In this document: positions 8,393-16,634 of the stretch, piece by piece
Position numbering within the stretch: position 1 is the first letter of the stretch
How the letters are laid out: each line of letters begins with the position of its first letter
IMG/VR virus record: IMGVR_UViG_3300044845_000594
Span: 1-64,000 of that record
Length of the DNA stretch: 64,000 bases
Source of the DNA: a virus
Direction: 5' to 3' (one strand)
Translations under genes and position numbers: made by a program
The notes under the pieces: model-generated
What the model was told of the DNA's origin: nothing
The model's database searches: none
What the model saw: the letters and a program-made list of their open reading frames with translations, nothing else

Positions 8393-10156
8393 TCATCGAT
8401 TGCTAGAAATTAAATTTAACATTTCTTCTATTGTGGATGCGTCATCAAACATATCGTCACCCATTACTGTTGAGATAATTTTCTTTTTCCTATTTAATAT
8501 GTCGTAAATTGCACCTTCTATTGTATTTTCGAAAAGAGGATAATAAACTGATGTTGAATTTTTTTGACCAATTCTATGTGACCTATCCTCTGCTTGTGAG
8601 TGTTCAGCAGGAACAAAAGATAAATCATTCATAATTACAGCTTCCGCCGAGGTTAAAGTAATCCCCACACCAGCAGCCTTTAAGTTTCCAACAAATACTT
8701 TGATTTTATCGTTTGTTTGAAATTCATCGACCGCATTTTGTCTGTGAAACTTAGAACAACTACCATCTAAATAAACCGCAGATTTACCAAAGTGATTATA
8801 GATTTGATTTAATGTGTCGGTAAAGTTTGTAAATATAATGACCTTTTTACCTTGTTCTATAATGTTCTCCGCTAACTCGATTGTGTTATTAATTTTTTCT
8901 TGTGCAATTACTTTTCTTACTTTCATTAGTTTACCAAACTGAATTGTAAGTGAAGATGACTCTTCAGGGTTTTGGTCATACCAATCAAAATATTCACCCA
9001 TTAATTCTTCGTAGTCTTTTGATTTGAGTCTTAAATAAACAGGTGTGATAATTTTTTCAGGTAAATCCAAAACTTCTTCTTTTAACCTTCTTAGAATATG
9101 TGTTGAGGTTCTTTCTCTTAATTCGTCAAGATTGGATGCTCCTGTAACGTTCCATACCTTTCTTTTCCCAACGCTAAATTGAAATCCATTACAATATCTT
9201 TTAGCGTAAGCCATCCAATTCATTGCCACTGGACTATCAACAAGGTTTAATAAATTATAATAATTCATAGGTCGAGAGGTCATAGGTGTTCCTGATAATA
9301 ACCAAACTCTATTTGATTTACTTGCGATGTCGTTAGCGATTTTTGTTCTTTGGGCTTGTGGATTAGAAATCATATGAGCTTCATCCATGATTACCAAATC
9401 AAAATTAATTTTCATAATTTCTGACTTATCCTTTTCTTTAATGTCATGAAAATTTTTTAAGATGTCGTAGTTTACAATAACAAAATCATGTTCGTCTGAA
9501 AATTTCTTACCTTCTGCAATATAAACAGACCTATCTGAATAATTTGCAATCTCTCTTTGCCAATTTATTTTTAATGATGCTGGACACACAATTAATATTT
9601 TTTTGGCTCCCGTTTCTAATGCTGCAATTATGGTTGATGTTGTTTTACCAAGACCCATGTCATCGGCCAGAATAAACTTTTTATTTCTTACAAGTTTTTC
9701 GATTGCTTCTTTTTGATGTTCCATAGGAGGTCTATGAGTGTACTTACCATAATCAATAGAAATGTTTTTAACTTCATTATCTTTTAATAAGGCTGATTTT
9801 GGCATCCAAAAATCATGTAAAGTTTCTCCTGAAAATATCTTACCCCAAATATGATATGCTTTGTCTTTTTCAACCAACAATTTTTCAACATATATTTCAG
9901 AAGGTTCCTTAGTATACATCTTATCTTCCATCAGTTTTTTACCAAAATATGAATCAAGTTTGACCCATTTTTTTGCAACTTTTGGTTGTGTTGTGTTATA
10001 ATTATTGATATAATCCGCCTGAGGTCTTGTGGGTACGAAAGACTTACTGTTCTCTTTTTTGTGTTTTAAATTAAGGATATAGTTATTTGACCCTTCGTAA
10101 TCATCTAATATTAAAAGGGCTTTTGATTCGGGTGTTTTAGGCACAAAATCTTCCAT
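8393..10156 (-). CDS. SNF2-family DNA helicase/translocase
   Basis: A superfamily 2 ATPase of about 587 residues. Walker A is DDMGLGKT, motif II is DEAH (VIMDEAHM), motif III is LSGTP, and motif VI is QAEDRSHRIGQ, with the full C-terminal RecA-like lobe (VIIFTNFTDTL, YLDGS). This is the Swi2/Snf2 group, near the SMARCAL1-like annealing helicases and related in role to T4 UvsW, which remodels forks and R-loops. The open frame reaches back to 10363, but the start at 10156 (MEDFVPKTPE) is chosen because a host-type promoter lies at 10165-10194 and the longer frame would overlap the gp14-like gene. It begins the minus-strand block; only 12 bases separate its stop from the next gene's start. Confidence 0.88.
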   Translation of the reverse strand: MEDFVPKTPESKALLILDDYEGSNNYILNLKHKKENSKSFVPTRPQADYINNYNTTQPKVAKKWVKLDSYFGKKLMEDKMYTKEPSEIYVEKLLVEKDKAYHIWGKIFSGETLHDFWMPKSALLKDNEVKNISIDYGKYTHRPPMEHQKEAIEKLVRNKKFILADDMGLGKTTSTIIAALETGAKKILIVCPASLKINWQREIANYSDRSVYIAEGKKFSDEHDFVIVNYDILKNFHDIKEKDKSEIMKINFDLVIMDEAHMISNPQAQRTKIANDIASKSNRVWLLSGTPMTSRPMNYYNLLNLVDSPVAMNWMAYAKRYCNGFQFSVGKRKVWNVTGASNLDELRERTSTHILRRLKEEVLDLPEKIITPVYLRLKSKDYEELMGEYFDWYDQNPEESSSLTIQFGKLMKVRKVIAQEKINNTIELAENIIEQGKKVIIFTNFTDTLNQIYNHFGKSAVYLDGSCSKFHRQNAVDEFQTNDKIKVFVGNLKAAGVGITLTSAEAVIMNDLSFVPAEHSQAEDRSHRIGQKNSTSVYYPLFENTIEGAIYDILNRKKKIISTVMGDDMFDDASTIEEMLNLISSNR

Positions 10157-10164
10157 AGTATAAT

Positions 10165-10194
10165 AAAATATAATAAAATTCAAGAAAAAATCAA
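10165..10194 (-). promoter_or_regulatory. Host-type promoter of SNF2 helicase (TTG-N19-TATATTTT)
   Basis: On the minus strand, TTG (10192-10194) and TATATTTT (10165-10172) are 19 bases apart. It fits the Bacteroidota -33/-7 pattern and the other three copies in this window. It is back to back with the plus-strand TATTTATA at 10201. Confidence 0.55.
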
Positions 10195-10200
10195 TTAAAG

Positions 10201-10208
10201 TATTTATA
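10201..10208 (+). promoter_or_regulatory. Late-promoter-like TATTTATA element
   Basis: An exact TATTTATA, three bases before the ATG of the gp14-like gene. This spacing leaves no room for a 5' leader if the element is a -10 box. Confidence 0.45.
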
Positions 10209-10211
10209 GGT

Positions 10212-10727
10212 ATGACACAACCTAAAGTTCCAATAACAAGATTAAATAAGTTTTTTGCAGAAGAAGACTTCAATTTAGATATAAAAATGGGAAGAGAATG
10301 GTTAGAGGGGGATATGAACTTCACTTTAGTTTTATATAAAGTTGATAGACAGAAAACCAACAACGACGATGTGTATGGCGAAGCATTAAAAGGCGGAATA
10401 CAATTTTTACCACCAATAGAATTTAAAGGTTTGGTTAAAATAGAGGCCCCTGCAAACCAAGACTATGGCTCAACAAAATTAGAACAGTTAGAGCCGGGTA
10501 ATTTAACTGTTAGTGTTTATCAAGATTATTTAGATGATTTAGAAATTGATATAGAATATGGTGATTATATTGGGTATTATGAAACAGAAAGTAGAGTTAG
10601 ATATTATAGTGTGGTAAATGATGGTAGGGTGTTTACTGACAATAAACATACTTATGCTGGTTATAAAAGATTTTATAGAACAATTCTTGCAACCCCTGTT
10701 ACGAATAATGAATTTGAAGGAATTTAA
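10212..10727 (+). CDS. 14: Neck protein, T4 gp14-like
   Basis: A 171-residue protein. The order DVYGEALKGG, then an aliphatic strand (PPIEFKGLVKIEAP), then EYGDYIGYYETESRVRYYSVV resembles T4 gp14 (DLIFGEDLKN ... EGDLIYFPMDNSLFEINWV), which joins the head-closure complex to the tail. It is shorter than T4 gp14 (256). It is followed after seven bases by the gp15-like gene, the same order as in T4. The gp13 partner is on the opposite strand about 3 kb away. Assignment is by motif pattern and synteny and is moderate. Confidence 0.5.
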   Translation: MTQPKVPITRLNKFFAEEDFNLDIKMGREWLEGDMNFTLVLYKVDRQKTNNDDVYGEALKGGIQFLPPIEFKGLVKIEAPANQDYGSTKLEQLEPGNLTVSVYQDYLDDLEIDIEYGDYIGYYETESRVRYYSVVNDGRVFTDNKHTYAGYKRFYRTILATPVTNNEFEGI

Positions 10728-10734
10728 TTAAATT

Positions 10735-11967
10735 ATGGCTTTTCCAAAACAAGTAAAAAAAAATTTACCTTTGATTCCACAAAAGTTTGGTGTGGAAAGA
10801 AGAGAAGAAATGCTCGAGGACATAACAAGACATGGAACATTTTTACCAAAAGGGGTATTACATGCCGATTTGGACAGGGGGTTTTTAGATTTTGTTAAAG
10901 ACAAATTAGAATTAGTTGTTGATGAAAAAAAAGTACCGTTGATTGATAGAATTATAACCAATCAAAATTGGATGCAATTTACACAAACATGGAATTTTCA
11001 AGATTTAGATAAAAATATATCATTACCTTTTTTAGCAATTGTAAGAACCCCTGAAGTTAAACCAGGTAAATATGTTGGGGGTAGATTTAATGTCCCCGAA
11101 AAACTTAGAATTAATTATTTTACAGTACCAACATGGGATGGACAAAGAAAAGGTGCCGATGTCTATAAAGTTCCACAACCTGTTGCCGTTGATATTGTTT
11201 ACAATTTAAAGTTGTTTTGTAATCGAATGAGAGAAAACAACGAGTTTAACAAAATTGTTATGCAAACATTTGCATCCGCTCAATCCTATACTCAAATAAA
11301 TGGACACTATATGCCAATAATGATGGAAGAAGTGTCCGATGAGTCAGTAAAAGATTTAGAAAAAAGAAAATACTACATTATAAATTATAAGTTGACACTA
11401 CAAGGGTTTTTATTAGATGAAGAAGATTTTCAAGTTTCTCCCGCAATATCAAGATATATGACGATGTTTGAAGTAGATACAAAAATTAAAACTAGACGAG
11501 TTGAAATTGAACCTCCACGACCCGACAACTTTGATTTTGATTTTACTTTTCTACCTGGAGTAACACAACTATCTGAAGTTTTTAGATATACTGCAGATTT
11601 GAAAGTTGTTGAATTGCAAAATTTATCAAGTTGTTATAATTTTAATTATACTGCAACCACAAACAACACTTTAAATTTTGTAACATGTAATAGCGGGCCA
11701 TCAATCATATCAGGAATAACAAGTGGTAATACAGGAACTGTTTGTGTTCAAGGTGGTACTTTGCCCGTGTTTTCAAACCCAACAGGCGCAACAACAAACT
11801 CAACAACATCTTGTGGTAGTGCATTTTCTGTTTATATAAATGGTCTTTACATAGGTGATGATTTAGATGTGATTCAAGTTAATGATGGGGATTCTGTATT
11901 AATAAAAGCATATAAAACTTTAATCACTCAAACATCGGTAATTAAAACTGTTGCCTATTTTGTTTAA
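10735..11967 (+). CDS. 15: Tail completion/sheath stabiliser, T4 gp15-like, with extra C-terminal domain
   Basis: A 410-residue protein. The segment around residues 135-240 (VPQPVAVDIVYNLKLFCNRMR and the later YKLTLQGFLLDEEDF) has the pattern of T4 gp15, which caps the tail and ends sheath polymerisation. T4 gp15 is about 272 residues; here residues from about 285 onward are an added Ser/Thr/Asn-rich domain ending in a strand pair (FSVYINGLYIG, DGDSVLIKAYKT), probably an Ig-like surface domain. It lies just before the sheath gene, as expected. Its stop overlaps by four bases the stop of the minus-strand regulator gene. Confidence 0.55.
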   Translation: MAFPKQVKKNLPLIPQKFGVERREEMLEDITRHGTFLPKGVLHADLDRGFLDFVKDKLELVVDEKKVPLIDRIITNQNWMQFTQTWNFQDLDKNISLPFLAIVRTPEVKPGKYVGGRFNVPEKLRINYFTVPTWDGQRKGADVYKVPQPVAVDIVYNLKLFCNRMRENNEFNKIVMQTFASAQSYTQINGHYMPIMMEEVSDESVKDLEKRKYYIINYKLTLQGFLLDEEDFQVSPAISRYMTMFEVDTKIKTRRVEIEPPRPDNFDFDFTFLPGVTQLSEVFRYTADLKVVELQNLSSCYNFNYTATTNNTLNFVTCNSGPSIISGITSGNTGTVCVQGGTLPVFSNPTGATTNSTTSCGSAFSVYINGLYIGDDLDVIQVNDGDSVLIKAYKTLITQTSVIKTVAYFV

Positions 11968-12122
11968 TCTTCACCATATATATCTTTAGGTTTACTACAA
12001 TTTCTAATTATCAAATTTTCTAAAAACTTATACAATTTCAAACCATTTTTTTCGCAGTAAGTTTTTAATACTGAATGAGCGTCATCAGATATTTTAATGT
12101 TTTTAATTTTTTTATTTTTCAT
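11964..12122 (-). CDS. Small ribbon-helix-helix-like regulator
   Basis: A basic protein of 52 residues. MKNKKIKNIKISDDAHSVLKTYCEKNGLKLYKFLENLI fits a ribbon-helix-helix fold: a short beta strand (KNIKIS), then helix A and helix B. Such proteins bind DNA as dimers. The open frame extends to 12209, but a promoter at 12171-12201 on the same strand places the transcript start near 12163, so the ATG at 12122 is chosen. It is a lone minus-strand gene between the gp15-like and sheath genes and may control phage or host promoters. Targets are unknown. Confidence 0.6.
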   Translation of the reverse strand: MKNKKIKNIKISDDAHSVLKTYCEKNGLKLYKFLENLIIRNCSKPKDIYGED

Positions 12123-12142
12123 AATAATTTTAGGTGAGAAAA

Positions 12143-12164
12143 AAGGCAGAATTTTGTCTGCCTT
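12143..12164 (-). promoter_or_regulatory. 5' stem-loop followed by T6 in leader of the ribbon-helix-helix gene
   Basis: AAGGCAGA and TCTGCCTT pair around a six-base loop, and on the minus strand six T follow. It begins about where the transcript from 12171-12201 should start. It could stabilise the mRNA 5' end, attenuate transcription or stop antisense transcripts coming from the sheath side. Confidence 0.5.
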
Positions 12165-12170
12165 ATCAGA

Positions 12171-12201
12171 TAAATATATTATTGTCAATAGTTTTTTGCA
12201 A
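12171..12201 (-). promoter_or_regulatory. Host-type promoter of the regulator gene (TTG-N20-TATATTTA)
   Basis: On the minus strand, TTG (12199-12201) and TATATTTA (12171-12178) are 20 bases apart, the same spacing and -7 sequence as the polymerase promoter. It lies in the leader of the sheath gene, antisense to it. Confidence 0.5.
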
Positions 12202-12211
12202 AAATTCAATG

Positions 12212-12219
12212 TATTTATA
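12212..12219 (+). promoter_or_regulatory. Late-promoter-like TATTTATA element before sheath
   Basis: An exact TATTTATA, 33 bases before the sheath start codon, followed by an A-rich leader without Shine-Dalgarno. Confidence 0.55.
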
Positions 12220-12252
12220 TATAAAACATAAAAAGCTAAAACATAATTTAAA

Positions 12253-15200
12253 ATGGCATCTAGTAATAAGGTTTTCGTCTCACCTGGTGTTTACACTTCA
12301 GAAAGAGATTTAACTTTTGTTGCACAAAGCGTTGGTGTAACAACTTTAGGTATTGTCGGTGAAACCATTCAAGGTCCCGCATTTGAACCTATTTTCATAA
12401 CAAACTTTGACGAATATCAAGTTTATTTTGGGGGAACAAGTCCTGAAAGATTTGTTAATACCCAAATACCAAAATATGAGGCGTCTTATATTGCAAAGGC
12501 TTACTTAAGTCAATCAAATCAATTATTCGTAACAAGAATACTTGGATTATCAGGTTATGATGCAGGACCATCTTGGTCGGTTGTTACTATTGCAAACCCA
12601 AATCCGGCAACAATATCAGCAACAGGTAATACAACAGGTATTACATTAAACTTTACAGGAACTACAGGTACTAGTGGAAATATTACAATTACATCTGTTC
12701 CATCACAATTAAGTGCTGATTTTTACAGCACATACACGTCTTATAACGGAGGAACTTCCACATTAAATGCAGATTTTCAAAACTTTATTTCTACTAACGT
12801 TAATAGATTTAGTTTAAGTGCGTCTACCTCAGCAACAACTGCGATTTATTGGGGTACTTTAAGTGCGAATACACTAACTTACGTGTCAGGGTCTTCAGTG
12901 AATACTGTAACCGCAACTTCTGAAACCTTTGGAGTTGATAATGTTAATTTATCTTTAACAAATCTTTCAGCAGATACGAATGATACATGGTACTATGCAT
13001 TATTTGACTATAACAAAATTCAAAGTGTTGGCTCATATTATGGATACGGATTAGGTGCTTCAATCGGAGCGATGTCATCTCTCGGTGGTGGTGTGTTCTC
13101 AGGTAGATGTAATATTGGTATGACATTCTATTCAGGTTCACCTTATAGTGAATGGGATGATTTAGTTGTATCAACACTACGTTCAAGAGGTCTTACCACA
13201 TATTCTTCAACACAACACGGACCACAATATTGGGTTACGGGTACAAGTGACGTTCAAATGGTATGTACTGGTACATATTCAGCAGTTACAAGTGACCCAT
13301 ACTCAACTTTTGTAATATCAGGTATTACATATGATTCTGAAACATTTAGTTTTGAAACTTCAATGTTGTCTACAAATTCCAACTACATGTCAAGTTTATT
13401 TGGTAAATCAAACTTTGCGAAAGATAGAAACGAAGTTCCAATTTTTGTTGAGGAAATTTATCCAAGTTTATTAAATTCAGGTTATAACAATAGTAAAATT
13501 AGAGGTTTATACTGTGATTTAATTGCATTGGACAGTGCTGAATCGTTAGATACTGAAACTATTGGTTTCTATTTAGAACAATATCAAACACCTAAAACTC
13601 CTTACTTAGTGTCTGAACTAAGAGGTAATTTGGTTTATAAGTTATTTAGATTTGTATTAATTTCCGATGGAAATGCGGCTAATAGACTTGTAAAAATATC
13701 AATAGGTAATATATCTTTTACAAACAATACTTTTGACGTTTTTGTTAGAGACTTTTATGATACTGACGATAAGGTTAGAGTAATAGAAAGTTTTACAAAC
13801 TGTTCATTAGACCCTACACAAAATAATTTTATAGCAAATAAAATTGGTACTTCTAATGGTGAATATCAAGTAAAATCTAAATACTTAATGATTGAAATGG
13901 CTGATGAAGCACCAACAGATGCGCTACCTTGTGGATTTGAGGGTTATATTATGAGAGAATACTCAAATGCGACACCTCCATTTATTGTATACAAAACAAG
14001 ATATTTAACGGCAGGACAGCAAATAGACAATCCTCCTTTTGGTTCTGCAAACAATGGTAATAATATTAGAACTTCATCAGGTGAAAATGTTAGAAAAGCA
14101 TACTTGGGTATTTCTAATATTACAGGTGTTGATTATGATTTCTTTGAATACAAAGGTAAACAACTTCCTACAAATATCGCAACTGACACTACAGGTCCTG
14201 ATTGGGGTTATGTTACTAAAGGTTTCCATATGGATAGTGGAGCAACTATTGTAACTATTTCTAACGGATATGTTACTTCAGGTCAGTCAGCGTTTGAAGT
14301 GGGTGCGGGTTCATTCTCGAGCGAACCTTTAGACAGTGATAATCCTTATTACAACTTAAATACAAGAAAATATACCGTATATGCTTACGGCGGATTTGAC
14401 GGTTGGGACATTTATAGAGCGTCTAGAACAAACGCAGATACATTCGCGTTAGGTCAGACAGGATACAAACAAGGAGCGGCAGCTTCCGCAACATATCCTA
14501 CAGCATCAGGTTGGGGAGCGTTCAAACAAATTTCAGGACCAAACCAAGAAACTTGGGCGAACACTGACTACTACGCTTACAAATGGGGTCAATCAACATT
14601 CTCTAATCCTGAATCTACAAATATAAATGTGTTTGTTACACCAGGAATTGACTATGTAAACAACAGTAACTTAGTTGAAGATGCGGTTAATTTGATTGAG
14701 GAAGATAGAGCAGATTCAATTTACATCTGTACTACACCTGACTTTAACTTATTCTTACCTTCTTACCAAAATATAGAAGAGGGGTTAATTTATCCTCAAC
14801 AGGCGGTTGACAATTTAGAGACTACGGGTATAGACTCTAACTACACAGCAACTTACTACCCTTGGGTATTAACAAGGGATAGTGTTAATAACACACAAAT
14901 TTATCTTCCCCCTACGGCTGAAGTTACTAAAAACTTAGCATTAACAGACAACATTGCATTCCCTTGGTTCGCATCAGCGGGTTACACGAGAGGTCTTGTA
15001 AATGCAATTAGAGCGAGACGTAAGTTGACACAAGAAGATAGAGACGTATTATATAAAGGTAGAATCAACCCAATTGCGACTTTCAATGATGTTGGTACGG
15101 TAATTTGGGGTAATAAAACTCTACAAATTAGAGAATCTGCACTTGACAGAATCAACGTTAGAAGATTATTACTACAAGCTCGTAAGTTAATTTCAGCAGT

Positions 15201-15456
15201 GGCAATTAGATTATTATTTGAACAAAATGATGACAAAGTAAGACAAGACTTCTTAGATTCAGTAAATCCAATTTTGGATTCAATTAGAAGAGACCGAGGT
15301 TTGATTGACTTTAGAGTTACAGTTTCAAATACACCTGAAGATTTAGACTCAAACACTCTTACAGGTAAGATTTACTTGAAACCAACAAGAGCGTTAGAAT
15401 ACATTGACATCGAGTTTGTTATTACACCAACAGGAGCATCATTTGACAACGTATAA
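12253..15456 (+). CDS. 18: Tail sheath protein, T4 gp18-like
   Basis: The contractile sheath subunit. The N-terminus has the family start SPGVYTSERDLTFV, followed by GIVGETIQGPAFEP and an FGG segment; the C-terminal third (residues about 790-1067) has the conserved core with NLVEDAVNLI, the RRLLLQARKLISAV helix and the final ALEYIDIEFVITP strand that links subunits. At 1067 residues it is far longer than T4 gp18 (659). The added material is mostly a Ser/Thr/Gly-rich region at about 118-384, with the core resuming around DRNEVPIFVEEIYPS, and would protrude from the tail surface. It has its own upstream TATTTATA and a strong terminator after it, so it is a separate high-level unit. Confidence 0.93.
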   Translation: MASSNKVFVSPGVYTSERDLTFVAQSVGVTTLGIVGETIQGPAFEPIFITNFDEYQVYFGGTSPERFVNTQIPKYEASYIAKAYLSQSNQLFVTRILGLSGYDAGPSWSVVTIANPNPATISATGNTTGITLNFTGTTGTSGNITITSVPSQLSADFYSTYTSYNGGTSTLNADFQNFISTNVNRFSLSASTSATTAIYWGTLSANTLTYVSGSSVNTVTATSETFGVDNVNLSLTNLSADTNDTWYYALFDYNKIQSVGSYYGYGLGASIGAMSSLGGGVFSGRCNIGMTFYSGSPYSEWDDLVVSTLRSRGLTTYSSTQHGPQYWVTGTSDVQMVCTGTYSAVTSDPYSTFVISGITYDSETFSFETSMLSTNSNYMSSLFGKSNFAKDRNEVPIFVEEIYPSLLNSGYNNSKIRGLYCDLIALDSAESLDTETIGFYLEQYQTPKTPYLVSELRGNLVYKLFRFVLISDGNAANRLVKISIGNISFTNNTFDVFVRDFYDTDDKVRVIESFTNCSLDPTQNNFIANKIGTSNGEYQVKSKYLMIEMADEAPTDALPCGFEGYIMREYSNATPPFIVYKTRYLTAGQQIDNPPFGSANNGNNIRTSSGENVRKAYLGISNITGVDYDFFEYKGKQLPTNIATDTTGPDWGYVTKGFHMDSGATIVTISNGYVTSGQSAFEVGAGSFSSEPLDSDNPYYNLNTRKYTVYAYGGFDGWDIYRASRTNADTFALGQTGYKQGAAASATYPTASGWGAFKQISGPNQETWANTDYYAYKWGQSTFSNPESTNINVFVTPGIDYVNNSNLVEDAVNLIEEDRADSIYICTTPDFNLFLPSYQNIEEGLIYPQQAVDNLETTGIDSNYTATYYPWVLTRDSVNNTQIYLPPTAEVTKNLALTDNIAFPWFASAGYTRGLVNAIRARRKLTQEDRDVLYKGRINPIATFNDVGTVIWGNKTLQIRESALDRINVRRLLLQARKLISAVAIRLLFEQNDDKVRQDFLDSVNPILDSIRRDRGLIDFRVTVSNTPEDLDSNTLTGKIYLKPTRALEYIDIEFVITPTGASFDNV

Positions 15457-15461
15457 TAAAT

Positions 15462-15489
15462 GTGGGGGGTCATTCCCCCACTTATTTTT
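15462..15489 (+). terminator. Intrinsic terminator after sheath
   Basis: GTGGGGG (15462-15468) pairs with CCCCCAC (15475-15481), followed by TTATTTTT. It lies six bases after the sheath stop. Confidence 0.85.
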
Positions 15490-15503
15490 AAAATATAAAT
15501 AAA

Positions 15504-15641
15504 ATGAAAATTAAAAAGAAAGTTATTAAAGAGTCAGTTGGAATCAAAGATTGGTCGGACAAAACTTATTCCACAAAAAAACAAAATGTAGTTTTAACTG
15601 AATCTCAGTTAGAAAAACTTTTAGAAAAACTTCAAAAATAA
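15504..15641 (+). CDS. 45-residue basic peptide coupled to the HAD gene
   Basis: An open frame of 45 codons starting ATG AAA ATT AAA, very Lys-rich at the N-terminus and ending in an amphipathic helix LTESQLEKLLEKLQK. The stop TAA shares one base with the ATG of the HAD gene (TAATG), which suggests translational coupling. The leader is A-rich like those of other genes. The TESQLxKLL helix resembles short helices at the ends of several marine T4-like structural proteins. Function is unknown. Confidence 0.55.
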   Translation: MKIKKKVIKESVGIKDWSDKTYSTKKQNVVLTESQLEKLLEKLQK

Positions 15642-16531
15642 TGGATATTAAAGGGTATGTTAGAAAATTTGTTCAACAAAGATTGAACGAAGGATTTGAT
15701 GATGTTGGTAGACCTGACTTAAAATATTATGCATTTGATTGGGATGACAATATTTTATTCATGCCAACTTCTATTTTGGTTATGGATGAAGACGAAAACG
15801 AAATACCCATGTCAACAGAAGACTTTGCAGAGTACAGAGAAAAAATTGGTTTTGAACCGTTTATGTATAAAGGTAAAAGAATCGTCGCATTTTCTATCGG
15901 AGCATTTAAAAACTTTAAGGAGTTTGGAAACAAAAGATTTATTATTGATTCAATGGTTGCAAAACCCGGTCCGTCTTGGTCTGATTTTGTGGAATGTATA
16001 AATGGTGGGTCAGTTTTTTCTATAATTACCGCTAGAGGTCATAGTCCTGAAACTTTAAGAGAGGCTGTTTACAACTTAGTAATGAGTAATAAAAACGGAA
16101 TAGACTCAAGAGAATTAGCTAGAAATTTATACAAGTATCGAGAAATAGGAAACAAAGTTAAAGCGGACACTACTGTTAAAGCATTGTCACCATCAGAACT
16201 TAATGACTATTTGGACTTATGTAAATTTGAACCCGTGTCTTTTAAAAAAGGAAACGCCTCTAACCCTGAACAAGCAAAATTTGATGCATTAAAACAATTT
16301 ATATCTTATTGTAAGAGTTTGGCAAGTGAATTAAAAAGTCGTTACGGGGTTGAGGGTAGTCCTATGTTTAAAAATGATGTTGAATTTAATTCAAGTTGGG
16401 AACCTTATATTGGTTTTTCAGATGACGATTTAAGAAATGTTGAAAAAATTAAAGAATTATTATCTAGTGAGTATGAAGAATTACCTTTAAACTTATATTT
16501 AACAAAAGGAGGAAATAAAGTTAAATACTAG
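15641..16531 (+). CDS. HAD-superfamily phosphatase-like protein in tail operon
   Basis: A 296-residue protein. Motif I is FDWDDNILFMP (D-W-D, nucleophile and acid/base aspartates), and motif II is SIITARGHS with the conserved Thr. These define a haloacid dehalogenase hydrolase core, which dephosphorylates small molecules or polynucleotide ends. A large helical insertion (about residues 140-230) would be the cap. The N-terminal helix VRKFVQQRLNEGF is typical of N-terminal tags in this phage group. It sits between sheath and tube genes, coupled to the 45-residue peptide. Substrate is unknown. Confidence 0.7.
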   Translation: MDIKGYVRKFVQQRLNEGFDDVGRPDLKYYAFDWDDNILFMPTSILVMDEDENEIPMSTEDFAEYREKIGFEPFMYKGKRIVAFSIGAFKNFKEFGNKRFIIDSMVAKPGPSWSDFVECINGGSVFSIITARGHSPETLREAVYNLVMSNKNGIDSRELARNLYKYREIGNKVKADTTVKALSPSELNDYLDLCKFEPVSFKKGNASNPEQAKFDALKQFISYCKSLASELKSRYGVEGSPMFKNDVEFNSSWEPYIGFSDDDLRNVEKIKELLSSEYEELPLNLYLTKGGNKVKY

Positions 16532-16592
16532 TTTCTAGTTATAGAATAAATTTAAAATAATTGAAAGTAAATACAAAAAATAATTTAGTAAG

Positions 16593-16600
16593 TATTTATA
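16593..16600 (+). promoter_or_regulatory. Late-promoter-like TATTTATA element before tail tube
   Basis: An exact TATTTATA, 34 bases before the tail tube start codon, the same spacing as for the sheath gene. Confidence 0.55.
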
Positions 16601-16634
16601 GTAAAATAAAATAAAAATTAAAAAATAAGAAAAC

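Noticed and set aside
10157-10363. N-terminal extension of the SNF2 helicase up to 10363
   Set aside because: It would overlap the gp14-like gene and the host-type promoter at 10165-10194; the extra residues do not look like a helicase domain.
12123-12209. Longer start of the ribbon-helix-helix gene at 12209
   Set aside because: It lies upstream of the promoter and would make the hairpin coding; the domain itself begins at 12122.
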